64,000 bases of DNA from Lagopus muta. Lineage: Eukaryota; Chordata; Aves; Galliformes; Phasianidae. Position 1 is the stretch's first letter; each line of letters begins with the position of its first letter. The stretch is from NCBI RefSeq assembly GCF_023343835.1, contig NC_064443.1, forward strand, positions 2,418,001 through 2,482,000. The letters run 5' to 3'. Made by a program: the position numbers and the translations under genes. This document shows, in pieces, positions 35,148 through 47,200 of this stretch. Below the pieces are notes generated by a model that worked only from the letters and a program-made list of their open reading frames with translations, searched no databases and was not told the origin of the DNA.

Positions 35148-38100
35148 TCAGCTGTCTGCCTGTGAGGAGCGCCACCAGTGCCACACACTGTGGAGCCTGG
35201 AGAAAAGCTGCCAAAAGCCGAAGCCTGACGGTGGTGGTGGCCCTGTTTCTCTCAGGATCCATGCCGTCTGAAGGGACTGCAAAGATATGGATCCACTGGG
35301 GTCTCGCAGCACACTGTGAAGGCCTGAGATAACAGAGGAACAGAGGCTCTATGATAGCCGTGTACCTGCAGGACGCCCAGCTCTCCTCACCAGCAGAAGG
35401 GAGCAGGGGACAGGCATGTCACCTGCCGGCTGCCCCAACATCCCACTCCCTGGCTCACCCTGGTAGATGTTCTCTCTCTCAGCCTGCTGCTGATCCCTCT
35501 TGTGCTGCCCTAAGAGTCCTGGTAACATAAACCCCATCAGCGACCCCGGCTGCTGCCTGGGTGCAGCATGGAGGGCCGGGCCCAGGGGAAGCTCAGTCTC
35601 GTGGCTCACCGATGAACCTCACGGCCTCCCGCCGCAGGGGCTCCTGCGGGCTCTGTAGGTAGAGCAGGCTCTGGCCCAGGTAGTCCTGCGCTGCGCTCTT
35701 CCTCCTCTCCACCAGCTGGAGAGAAAAGGGCACGGAGTCAGCGAGCAGAACTGAGCCTGTCCTGGGCTGTGGGAATGCGCGCACCAGGCACTCGCCGATC
35801 TGCCAGAACTGCGCCACCTCTGCCAGGCGCTGCAGCCGCCTCCAGCGCAGGAACCGTGTGGCACCAAGGAAGGCTTTCTGGGAGGCCTGCCAAACGGCTG
35901 AGATGCCACTGCAGTCCGAGCAGAGGCAGAGCCTGCGATCCTCGCAGCTCCTCCGCAGGGAGGATGCAGCTGCAGGGGCTGACGCTGCCGTGGGCTGCAG
36001 CACCCCTGTGTTTGGGGGGCAGCGCAGGGGCAGCGCCGCCCTCCCCCAAATGAACGCAGTTCCCACCTTGGCCACGCTCTCTTCCTCGTCGTGCAGGTGC
36101 AGATACAGCGGGACCAGGCTCCTGTACACCTCCTTCCGCATCTTCCTCTTCTCTCTGCCCTCCACAAAGCTCAGCGTGTCAAGGAAGAGGTGCATGGAGA
36201 GCTGGCGCACCGTGCCGGACTCCTGCGAGGAGGAAGGAAGGATGTAAATGTCAGCTCCAAGTCTACTGTGAGCAGGGCCAGCACCGCCAGCGTGGGGACA
36301 CTGGGGGCCCGGCCACATCCCTAGCAAGCTGGGCTCCCTGCTCCCCTTACGTCCTCAAAAAGCGCTGGGAGATTGCCGGCCAGCTCCAGAGCCACGAGGC
36401 TGAGCTTCCCCCTCTCCAGGAGCCGCAGCAGGGTGCTGAGCACTGGCAGGGCCACGGCGCGGGCGCCGCTGTCTGCATCCTGCAGCTGCTCCATGATGCA
36501 CGGCAGCAGGCCGAGCATTTTCCTCGCCTGCGGGAAAAACAGCCCAACAGAGACCATTGCTGGGGCAGAACGGCTCCAGCTGCAGCCTCCCTACTGGCTT
36601 GTCATCGTGGCACGGTGCCGGCAGGCAGGGCGGTCCCACACAGCCCCGGGGCAGCAGGCAGCTGATGGGCAGAGAGCTGCTCCTGCTCACCGCGTCCGGC
36701 CTCTTGCTGAGCTCCAGGATGCTCCTGAGCACCAGCTGCTGCGTGCCCACGCTCTGGCTCTGCAGACAGGTGTTGAAGAGGCTCACGACGCGGTGCAGCT
36801 CTTCACTGGGGTCCACGCACTCCAGCATCTGCAACACACGCGGCTCTTAGTGCTGAGTCCTACCACCAGCTCGGGGCAAGGACAGCAGGGCACGGCCAGG
36901 CCTGGCCCCGAGGGAGGCAGCAGGGTTGCTGTGGAGGTCCCGCAGCTCCACGTTCACTGCTTCTGCAGCTGCTGCTCACCTCAGCGAGGAAGACCATGGC
37001 CACCATCTCCCAGGAGCAGAGCTTGGTGCTAAGCAGCTCAACCAGCTGATGGAAGATGGGGTCACGCAGAGCACCAGGCAGTTCCCTCATCACCCTGGCA
37101 GGGATAAGAAGGCACCATCAGCCCTGAGCCGGGCGGGCACAGCTCTCCTGGCCGTGCTCTGCTGCCACAGTGCCCCAGGGGCCACAGGCTGTGTGCTGTG
37201 GCAGCGCTTTGTCTGAGAGCTGGGTGCTCCCCATCACCACAAGGAAGGGCTCTCACCTGGCCACCACCTGCACGCCCTGGAGGTGGGTGACGGTGCTGAG
37301 AAGCGCGTCCCAGCCCCCCTGCTCCTGGATGGCCTCCATCTGCCTCTGGAGGCCCACGCTGCAGAGCAGCACCTTCAAGGCCTGCACCGCGGACCTGCAG
37401 GTGGAGAAGGGTGCGAGTTGCATCGGGAGCCCCAGCACCGCGTCCTGGTGCAGCGGGGGGACGGGGATGTGGCACCTGATGGGAGTGAGCTGGTGCTGCC
37501 GGTGCTCCTCCCAGAAGATTCCCACCTCCTGCAGTGTCAGCTCCGTGGTGAAGGACACTTGCAGGAGGAGGGCCAGGAAGAGCTGGGGGAAAATGGCCTC
37601 GGCCTCCTTCATGACAAGAGGCAGCTGGAGTATCTCAGGGATGGTCCTCGCTGCCTGCTGAAAGCACCCGGATGCTTTGTCCCATCCCCCAGGTTTCCAG
37701 CCCACCTCAAGAGGTGTGGGAATGGAGGAACAGATGGAGAGGGACACCCCCAGAGCACCAGGCAGGTCTAGGAGTGTGTTCCAGTGCCCCAGGGCAGAAA
37801 CCAGGCTTGGGAGTGGACAGGGAAGGGTAGCGAGGACTCAGGCTGAGCTGGGTGAGTGAGGAACTCACAGCCAGGGCGAGGACACGTGGCCAGTCCTCGA
37901 TGGATGGGGATGTGTGTCGCAGACAATGGTTTGTGAGCACTTGGAGCAGCTCCTGCAGCACCTTCTCCACAGCTGAGGGCTCCGAGAGCATTTCCCTCCA
38001 CATGGTGACGGTGACACTGCGGGTCCCCAGGGCTGTCAGCGTGGCTGCCCCCGCCTGGCTGACGGCCGTGGGGCGGGGAGGGGAGAGGAGCCCCGAGGGC

Positions 38101-41100
38101 CGTGGGCCCCGGACCTGGTGCAGGTGGGGGAGCAGCCCAGCAGGCTGCTAACCATCTCCCTCGGGTGTTTGCCGGCCAGCACGAGCAGGGCCCTGCCCAG
38201 GCTTTCGAGAGCCGGCTCAGCTTCGATGGAAGGCAGGCTGCCGTAGATCGTCTTCACAATCTTTCGCACCTGGAGGGGGACACACGTGAGAATGGAAAGG
38301 CACCGGAGCAGGGCCCTGCCGCCGTCCCCTCTGCTGCCTGCTGGCCAAACGCGGTGCCAGGGATGGGGCAGAGCCCTGAGGGCGGGAGCTGTGGCAGCCG
38401 CAGGTTCCCACCTGCCCTGGAGGGAAGCGAGCCTCTGCTGCCAGCACATCCACCATGTGGGCAGCCAGCTCGGTGCTGTGGAGGCTCGGCGCTGTCATGC
38501 TCTCAATGGCTGTGAGGAAGATGCTCACCCTTTCAGGGTACTGAAGGTATTTCAGGAACATCTGTGGGAGAAAGGGGAGGAGGGACGACTCATCCCCTGC
38601 AGGGCTGCTTGGCTGTGCGGGCGCCTCAGGAGAGCTGGGAGCAGGGGCTGGGCTGGGTGATGCCTGGGGTACAGAGCGTGAGGGCCCCGCGGGCACCAGG
38701 GCTGCTCGGGGACAGTGCCTGCGCTCTTCCTGTCACTGCAGGCCTGGGTTCTCCTGTGGGCTCAGAGTTTGCTCTTTGTACCTCAAAGATATTTCTGGCT
38801 CGGTTCTCTTGGGAAACCTCCTGGTGGAGCAAAATTTGCTGGCACTCCCAAAGTTGTGGGTTCTTGGGATCCTTCTGCCACAGCCACATTCCTGGAGAGG
38901 AGCGGACACAATGTCAACGAGGGGCCTGGGCTCCTGAAGGTCTGGAGGGACCTGGCCCAACACAACTCCTCTCACTCTGGGAGGCGATGAAAATGAAAAG
39001 CTGACGGATAGCCTTCATCGCCTCATCTCTGGTCCCCTCATCCTGTGCTGCGGCTCCATGGATGAGGTGTTCAGCCAGCTTCCCCAGCACAGGGAAGCGT
39101 TGGTTCTCTGTGCAGTGATGCCGGAGCACCACAGCTCCCATGAAGCAGGAGCACACCTGGGGAGAGAGGCAGCAGAGATGCACAGCTGAGCAGAGCAGCA
39201 GGGCCCAGCCCAGCTCTGTGCAGGCCTGGAGACAGGTGGGCTCCAGCTGGCTAGACAGGATGGGGTGCTGGAGCTGTGTGCTCCCTACCTTGGGCAAGGA
39301 GCAGGTGTTGCTGAAGGCGAGCAGCCTGCCAATGCACGCCACGGCCCTCTCCTCCACGGCCGCCAGCTGGCACGTGGTGAAGGGCAGCAGGAGCTGTGGA
39401 GAGAAAAGCTGCCGGTGTGCCCACAGCACGGGGCGCTCGTCCTTCTTCTCGCTCCCCAGCTGCAGTGGAGGTGGGTGTTCCATCCCTGTCCTGCTGCGGC
39501 CCCGCCGCCTTCCCGCCGATCCCCACCCACCCCTCTGACCCCACAAGGGCCGGTCTTGGGCCGGCACCCCTTGCCCGCAGCTGGCCCTGGGGAGATCTCG
39601 CGTGGATCCCCCCTTTACGGCAAATCCCAGCCTTGCCGCAGCCAGACCTCCAGGATGTTCTGCAGCTCCATGAGGACAGAGGTGCCTGCGCTGCCCACCA
39701 GCCCCTGCAGCAGGCGGTGCAGGGCTTCCATGGTCTGCAAGGAGGACGGCGGTCAGGGCGGCCGTCCCTGCTGCGTCCTGCTGGCAGCAGAGCGGCATCC
39801 CGGCGGTGGTGCCCAGGACGCGTCCCCAGGGCCCAGCCCGTGCGCACCTCCGTGTAGAGCGCAGCGTCCAGGTCCTTCGCGTCCTCGTGGCGAGGGAGGC
39901 GGAGGACGCTGCTGAGGCAGGCACGCAGGAGGCCGCTCTTCCGCTCCTCCGGAAGCGGCCACGCGCTGCTGTAAGGGGAGAGAGGGCGGAGGCGCGATGC
40001 TCCGCTCGGCACCCCGCGCCCCGCTGCCTGCCCCGCTCAGGGCCGCCGGCCGGGACCGGTGCCACCACGTTGGCCGGCGCTGGGCTGGGCGGTACCTCAT
40101 GGCGGCGACGGCGCTCATGGCCTGCTGCCGCAGCTCCGTGTCCAGGCGCTCGGCGGGCTCCTCCTGCAGCAGCGCCTGAGGGCACGGTGGGACGGGAAGG
40201 GACGGGACGGCGCGGCGCGCCCTGCTTGGCCGACGGAGCCCCGGCACCCCATCCCAGCACCCCTCCCAGCTCCTGGGGCTCCCCAGCGACCCCGCGGTGG
40301 GCAGGGCTGTGCCCACCGCCCGGCCCTGCGGTGCTCCCCTTACCTCAATGCACTGCGCCACCTCCAGAGGGCAGACGCACAGCCGGTAATGGGCACCGCA
40401 GTCCTCCGCTTCGCAGACAGCGCGGACGGAGGCCAGAAAGCTCAGCTTCTGTGACTCTGTCTGAGACGGCGAGAGGAGTTACGGGTGCTGGCATCAGGGC
40501 ACCAGCTGGGCACGGCCGGGCAGGGGCAGCCAGGGAAGCACAGAGTGCTCGTCTACCTGGGGTCTGCGTGTGCAGCAGGCACGGATACAGCTCAGGGGAT
40601 CCTCCTGCGGTGACACGACGGAGGCAGAAGGATGCTCACTTGAGCCTGAGAGCCCCTGCGGGGCTCTGGGGGTGCACAGTGCCCCAGGCCTCTCCGACCA
40701 GGCTTTTTCAGGTTGGCTTGGGAGTCTCTGTTGCATCCTGCAGTGAGAGAACAGTGGCAGGTATGGCTCCTGCTCCAGCCTTTCCTTAATGTGGCAAGGC
40801 CCACAATGACAGAGCAGGGATGTTGCATCACTGTGCCCTGCCCCAGTCCCACTCAGGACCTGTCCTCTTGCCCATAACCCCTCCAGCCCTGTGGGTGCCC
40901 CACACCACCCAGAGGTTCCAGTATGGGCCTGCAGATGCCCCTGCACATACCGAAGGACTCCCCCTGCCCTAGCTGCCCGCAGCCTCCCTTCACACCCCGG
41001 CCTCTTGGTGCCAACACCACTCTGGATCCCCAGATCTCAGTTTTGGTGCCAGGCAGGGCCCAGTCTGCAGAGAGTTGCTTGGCAGGCAGGCTCAGCTGGG

Positions 41101-41771
41101 CTTCTGCAGAAGAGAGCAGCCTGGCAGCCTGCAGTAGCCCCACAGGGCCCAGCAGTGTCAGGGCACTGCTGTGCTGCATGCCCTGCTGCCGTGCAGAGCA
41201 TTCTCTTCTCCCCGCTGTGGCCTATGGCCATCCTTGACCCCAGGCAGTTTTGTCTGGAAGGAGCACTCGACTTCGCCCTGTGCCTGTGCCACAGCTGCAG
41301 TGTCTGGGTCTGCGAGTCCTGCTCGGGGCTCTCAGCCCATCTGTGGCTGCTGGGTGGTGGGGCACTGCTGAAAGCACTGCTGTACCAAGCCCCTCTCAGG
41401 AGTGCAGCCATCTCCTCCTCATGCCAGCACTGGCGACAGGCAGTCCACCTTTGCTGAGCTCTGTGCCCGCACTGCACACAAGCTGTTTTCAAGCTGTGGA
41501 CTAGTTAAATGCAATTAATAAAAGGGAAAATGACTGAGAAAGACAACTTTGTGTAATCTGTGGAACAGATCTCCAGCCTGAAACGGCTGAAGAGCTTTGC
41601 AATTCTCCTGCAATGACCTGTGAGGTACACAGATCTCCCGATAACATCCAAACACCCTGGAAAAGAGCCCGGCAGCATTTCCCTGCCTCACACTCACCTC
41701 CCAGCAGAGCTGAGAGCATAGCGCTGGCACTCAGAAATGCCACTCTGTCCGGCGGTCTTCTGGGAATCCAT
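35148..41771 (-). CDS. MROH family (maestro HEAT-like repeat) protein, complete model (22 exons)
   Basis: Exons, - strand 5' to 3': 41771-41698, 40737-40557, 40460-40344, 40175-40096, 39968-39848, 39734-39648, 39393-39289, 39156-38976, 38891-38782, 38561-38412, 38269-38115, 38016-37869, 37654-37476, 37394-37257, 37094-36980, 36828-36691, 36527-36351, 36222-36067, 35886-35785, 35715-35610, 35518-35459, 35323-35148. Sum 2856 nt, 951 aa, all phases compatible. Blocks typical of avian MROH-like proteins appear in order: EDPLSCIRACCTRRPQ, RQQAMSAVAAMSSAW, LLLPFTTCQLAAVEERA, CSCFMGAVVLRHHC, MFLKYLQYPERVSIF, IRSAVQALKVLL, GWDALLS, PVLSTLLRLLERGK, GTVRQLSMHLF, FIGLLGQHKRDQQQ and SLQTAWIL. The protein is an alpha-helical HEAT-repeat scaffold of unknown molecular role; the family founder, maestro, is a male-gonad gene. 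The first two exons rest only on splice signals and phase, so the N-terminus is less certain. Which MROH member it is cannot be told from here. Confidence 0.85.
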
Positions 41772-44700
41772 GGAAGTGGGAGAGCCTTCCCTGCGACTCC
41801 TCTTCACCCCTGTGGAACAAGCAGTAGTGCAAAGGAGCAATGAGGGCTGCCACATCCCGCTGCAGCCCTCAGCCCCAGGTCCTGTCCAGTTCTGACCCCC
41901 TGTCCGAGCACACCAGGATTGCTGCGTCCACAGAAGCTCTTGGCAGGTATGTGCGAGCTTGTCTGGATGAACTTCTCTCCAGTTATTTGGTTGCTGAGTT
42001 CTAGCACTCTGCGGACGCAGTTCTGAGCGTTCCCTGATTTCTGTCCCTTCTGTGGTTCTTTAGTGCCCTCCTCGTACCTCACCCTGCTTACAGGTTCAGC
42101 CACCCGTAACAATCCACCACCACGGGTGTGGGCAGTTTGGCTGCGGAATGGGAAGGTTCTGAGTCCCGCTCTCTGAACACATGTTCCTGTCCCTGGACTA
42201 TTAAATAAAAAGCCACTGTTTGATGGTTCATAATCCTTTGGTAGCGTCTAAAAGGGAATGCTGCACAGTTCCCGAGGAGCTTCCAACATGTTTCTTATCA
42301 CCTTAACTGCTTTCCTGATCTGTAAACAGCAGCTCTCAAAAACTAATTGCTCAGCCCATGGAATCCATTGTCCTTCTCCCCTCCCTGCCACAGCCCAGCT
42401 GCCCAGGTTGTGCTGGATTCGAGCACACAAGTCGCTCCTGGCCCAGGCTCCAGCCATACAGGGGGATGAGTTAACATGTTCATGTTGCTTCCCACTTTAT
42501 GCAGACAGGCAGCCTAGCGATGATCTCTTTCATTCATGCAATTCAATGCTCCCAATTGGCCACTGAAGAAGCAGGGCTAGCTGTGCTATGAAGACCCTTT
42601 CCCAAACACAGGGTATGCCAGGATGGTAGAGCACAATGCGTTGTGGATCTTAAGTACATCAATCTCTGCCATTAGTACAGTTACTTTCATCTCTAACTGC
42701 TGCTGACAGGAGTGCAGTTGTGAAGCAACCATAGCAGAGAGGCTTCACTGAACCCAATAAGGGTTCCTGGTTTGTGGCTGTTCTGTAGCCATCTTGCACA
42801 CATGTTCTGTGCTAAAGCCAGAGGGTCGTCCCCAGCAAACAAACTGAGGGTAGGATCCAACAACCACAGCCCCAGAGAGGAGCAAACACGGGGCAGAGCA
42901 GCAGCAGCTGCCAGGAGGCCTGAGTGCATGGGGCAGGCAGGGCTGGGCTCTTAACAAGAGCTCTTGACCAGAAAACAATGCCAAAAAAGCAGAACTAGCT
43001 ATAGACAAAAGCAAAGCAGACATCGGTCTGGCCCAGCTCTGTGTCCCAGCTGCTCCTGCAGTAGTGGGGCCACCCTGTCTCTTTGGAGTGGCAAAAATTG
43101 GGTTGAGTCTCCGTTAAGGACAAGCCAAGAACCACCTGCAATAAAGGCTGACCCTGTAGTGCCTTTTCCTCGCAGCTTCCAAAGCACTGTAGGGAACAGG
43201 GCAGTCCTGGCCAGCCACAAGATTTATTTTCCACTAAGGAAGGTGAGGATGTGATTTTTTGCCCTATAATCTCCTCTTGCACAGAGTGAAATGTCCTGGG
43301 ATGAAGAAAGACCACATGGGCCACAAAAAGGGTCAATGCATTTTGGGTGGGTGGGTGGGCTGGGCGTGTTTGGCTCCCTGTTGCACCTGCAGTAATCAGC
43401 AGGCTGGGAAGGAGGGCTTAAAAAAGGAGAGAGTTGCCTCTGAGAGGTAGAGGGCTAGTTTTTCAGATTGGATTTAGAAGCATGCAGGTAGTAACATGGT
43501 AATGCCTTCTTGTAAGGCTGTGCTTAGCTTGCTTAATGCTCAGTTTCTCTACTGCCTCTCATCGTGGCTGAGCAGAACAAGAAGGAAATTGCCTAACTTC
43601 CCAGTTGTTTTTTTTTTCCTTGAGACTTGCTGGGAATTTGCTAATGGATTTTCACAGGTAAGTCAGTGGAGCTGCAGTTTTAGCTTTGCCCCTGTGAAGG
43701 GGGTGTCTGAGCTTTCTGTGCTCTGCAGGGGGGTTTACTGCTGATCTCATGGTTGTTGTAGGAGGTGGCTAAGCAGTGTGAGCCCTGATTGAGCGAGGAT
43801 CCCTGCTGTGGGGATTGCCAGGAAAAGCTGGGTGACCTTTTCTAAGAGGGGATTGCATTTGTTCTTAAATTCCTTACTTGCATCATTGAATCTTCCCTGG
43901 ACAGGTGTAGTTCAGAGCCTTGCGTGCAGAACTTGGGCTGTTCCAGGCAATGATTACCCATAACAAAACTCCCTGCTTTCCCTTCTCCAGTGTCTCATTC
44001 TCTCTGAGATCCATGGTATGTCCTTGGCCAAGCCTGAAGGGAAAGCCGGGGTTAATGGTGTCATGTCATTCCCCTGTGGCACCTTTCGCAGTGTTCTCAG
44101 CTGTGGCATGGTAAATAGGTTTAGGAGATGTGTGGAAAGAGAACGCTGAGTGCCTACAGCAGGGTGAGTCTCCTTTTCAGGATGCTGAGCATCAGTGCAG
44201 CAGAGGTACTTGATGGACACTTTCATCTGGATGTGAAACCAAGGCCTGTCAACTCTGTGTGTTGGGATCTAATTTGGAGCTGTGAGCAGAAGGGCTGTGA
44301 AAGGTAGGACTTGAGAGCACCCCTCCCAAAGCAGCTTGAAATGTTATAAACTGGGCTCTGCTGGACAAGAATGACATAGCCGTGTGCGGAAGTGCTTGTG
44401 GTTATGAGAGGCAATTAGGGCATGTCAATGAATAATGCATGTGCAGCTTAGGAAGGCTGGATGACATCTGTTTTATTTTTGCACCGTTAATTGAGAGTGA
44501 CTGTAGGACAAAACAGAACAAAGGGAAGGTGGGGAGATTTGGGGCAGATCATTAGGAAGTGGATGCTCACCAGTAATGCTTCCTGTCCGTTAAGCTGTAA
44601 AAAACCTCAGGAAGAGGTACTGTACAAACGACCTCAACAGCTCCTAATCCATGTAACTCACGAACACAATTCAGACTGTCAGTGACACGGTCATTTACGG

Positions 44701-45297
44701 AGAGCAGAGGGTAAAGCCATTGCTTGCAAATCTAATGGCCTTTCCTGCACTGATACAGTGGCTGCCTTGCACTTCTGAGGCTGAGTGTAGGTTGTGGGCT
44801 ATTCATCAGCTCTACTTGTGCTGGTGCCATGGGGTGCTGGACCCAGATGGAAAATGACCTGGTTCTGCTCATACTCGCCATGATTCCATGCATGTTGGCA
44901 TGAGAAGTCAGGTGGGAAATTATCTGTTTTATGGACCTTATGGATCTTCCCTTGGGTTCTCAAGAGCCAGGGGGACCGTGTTGGCCCTGCGATTAGAGGA
45001 ACTATGTCTGCCTGCAGCTGGGGCCTAGTGAAGGAACAGGAGCTGTGCTCTGCATCCCTCTGCTGTGGTCTTCCCAAACATCCAGCTAGAGAAATTTCCC
45101 CATGTGTGTATGCCTGCCCAGCTCAGTGCAAAGCCTACTGCAGGTGGGCAGTGGTATTCACTCAAGCAAAGTCTGTAAGGGAGGGGCAGGGGGCATGCTG
45201 CTCTCTGTACCTACCAGGCTTTCACCTGTGGTCAGTAGCCAGCCTCTGGCCCAGGGAACAACCAGGGACTTGACCTCCAGTCCAGTTTGATAGGAAC
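41772..45297. other. Intergenic region, no gene recognised
   Basis: On the - strand a good acceptor (CTTGTTCCACAG) precedes 41809, so an untranslated MROH-like exon may start further right. Otherwise I see no exon, RNA gene or repeat that I can name. Short open frames on both strands lack family matches. Confidence 0.5.
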
Positions 45298-46180
45298 CAC
45301 AGAATCATGGAATGGCTGAGGTTGGAGGGGACTTTAATGATCATTGAGCTCCAACGCCCTGCTGTGGGCTGGCTGCCTGGGACACCTCCAGGGATGGGCA
45401 CCCACAGTTCTGGGCAGCACTGCCAGTGCCTCAGCACTCTCTGAGCAAAAAAAATTACCCCTAACATCTCGCCTAAATCCCCCTTCGTATAGTTTAAAGC
45501 CATTCCCTCTTTTACTATCAGTCTGTGTAAGAAGTCATTCTCCCTCCTAGGTGAAAGCTCCCCTCAAGTACTGGAAGGTCACAGTGAGGTCTCCCTGGAG
45601 CCTTCTCTTCTCTGTGCTCATCACCCCCATCTCCCTCAGCCTGTCCCATAGGAGAGGTGCTCCAGCCCACAGAGCATCTTTGTGGCCTCCTCTGGCCCTG
45701 CTCTAACAGCCCCACAGCCCTCCTTTACTGTGGCCCCCAGTCCTGGACGCAGTGCTCCAGGTGGGGCCTCATGAGGGCAAAGCAGAGGTGGAACAATCCC
45801 CTCCCTGCCTGCTGCCCCCCGCTGTTGATGCAGCCCAGGATGCTGTTGGCCCTCCGGGCTATGAGCACACACTGCTGGCTCGTGTGCAGCTTCTCGTCCA
45901 CCAGGACACCCACGTCCTTCTCTGCAGGGCTGCTCTCAAGTTCTTCTCCCACTCTGTGCTCACATCTGGGATTGCCCCCAGCCCAAAGTACAGCACCTTG
46001 CCCTTGTTGAATCTCATTAGGTTCACTTGTGCCCACTTCTCAAGTTTGTCCAGGTCCCTGTGGATGGCATCCCTTCCTCCTTTTGCATCAGCTGTGCCAC
46101 TCAGCTCGGTGTCACACATAGATGTGCTGAGGGTGCAGTCGTTCCCGCTGTTGATGTTGCTGATGAAGAAGCACCGAACC
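45298..46180 (-). mobile_element. Long CR1 LINE copy: end of ORF2 plus 3'UTR
   Basis: Read on the - strand it gives, with frameshifts, INSGNDCTLS, then [88 protein letters not shown]-like text and then GLEHLSYG. This is the CR1 reverse transcriptase end and the C-terminal domain in order, followed by the 3'UTR (CACAGAATCATGGAATGGCTGAG on the + strand). The F-A-D-D catalytic box region has decayed. It stops about 120 bp before the RAD54L2 CpG island. Confidence 0.93.
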
Positions 46181-46299
46181 CACCCAGAACCATCAGGTTA
46201 ATTTCCTTGCTTTGGGAGGGCTCACTTTTCACCCTGATCTTTCCCAGCGATGTCCTGCACGGGCAACTTGCTTTTCACAGCAGTGAGTAGCAAATGGTT

Positions 46300-47200
46300 G
46301 GCTTGTGACCGGGGGGAAGAACGGATACGAACAAGGAGCTTTTGTTGGCGGTGAGGCACGGGCACCGCTGCCCAGAGCTGTGGGTGCCCCATCCGCGGAG
46401 GTGCCGAAGGGCACGGAGGGGCCCTGGCAGCCTGGGCCGTGGCCGTGGGCAGAGGGGCAGCTCTCGGCGCAGCTCCCCGGGGCCGCTTTCCGCCCCCCGA
46501 GCCGGGAGGGAACCTTTCTGCGCCCCGCGGAACCTTTGCGGCGGAGGCGCCTGTTGCTGCCCGGGGGAGCGCGCGGCCGGACGCTGTGCGATGCGGCTCC
46601 CGAGCGGCGCTTGAGCGCCGAGGCCGGTACGGAGGCGGGCGGCTGCCAGCTCCAGGGCCCCGCAGCGCCCCCGGCCCACACCCCCCCGCCGAGGTGAGAG
46701 CCGACGCCGCGCCGGGAGCGGGCCGGAAGGCCGCGGGGTGGGTGTGGGTGTGCTGTGGGGAGGGGGGAGGGGTCGAACCGGCGGAGAGCCGCCCGCCCCG
46801 CCCCGCGGGCCCGGGGGCGGCGGGGAGCGGGGCCGAGGCTGCAGCCCCCGCCCTGGGCCGAGCCGGCGCGGCTCTCCCCTGGCGGCATCCCCGGGGCGCG
46901 GCGCCGGTCGGGGCCTAAGAGGGGGTGGGGCCTCGGGGAGCCCCCGGGAGGCCGCGGCCGCCCCCCGTGCCGCGAGCGGGGCCGTGCGCTGCCCGCGGGG
47001 CCGTGACCGGGGCGCGGCCGTAACGGTGCTGCCGCGGTAACGGTGCTGCCGCGGAGCGCGCTGGGGAGCTCGGGGGGGAGGGCCCGGCTGGCTCCCTCGT
47101 TTCCTCCGTTGATCCGCCTCGGGGTCGCTCCCGCTGCTTGTGGTCTGAGCGCTCCCGGCTGCGGCACCGGACACGTTCCCCCCGATTCCCAGGTCTGCTG
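46300..47200 (+). promoter_or_regulatory. RAD54L2: CpG island, probable RAD54L2 promoter and non-coding exon 1
   Basis: Dense CpG and GC boxes (for example CCCGCCCCGCCCCG near 46795) across about 0.9 kb. A strong donor, GCCGAG then GTGAGAG, lies at 46693/46694 and is the best candidate end of an untranslated first exon. RAD54L2 has a non-coding first exon in mammals, and its start codon here is 15 kb downstream. Direction is inferred from that exon. Open frames on both strands here are a by-product of high GC. Confidence 0.65.
47021..47054. repeat. 17-bp tandem duplication in the CpG island
   Basis: TAACGGTGCTGCCGCGG is repeated twice without a gap. Confidence 0.9.

Noticed and set aside
35252-35323. 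Earlier stop for the last MROH-like exon in the frame ending RRHGS
   Set aside because: The preceding exon ends with one extra base (donor GTGAGC after CAGG). The correct phase gives SLQTAWILRE, which fits the family, and a stop at 35148.
37253-37747. Single long MROH-like exon
   Set aside because: Family sequence shows an 81-nt intron inside it (37395-37475); the frame is open only by chance.
39806-40789. 327-codon open frame on the + strand
   Set aside because: Antisense shadow of MROH-like exons in GC-rich sequence; no family match.
41037-41492. 151-codon Cys-containing open frame on the - strand (CVQCGH, CRQCW)
   Set aside because: It lies in the first intron of the MROH-like model. 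The Cys pairs recall a zinc knuckle, but I could not match it to any family, and the opposite strand is equally open.
45636-46119. - strand frames with reverse transcriptase-like text as a domesticated gene
   Set aside because: Frames shift several times, the catalytic box is lost, and it ends in a normal CR1 3'UTR; it is an ordinary dead copy.
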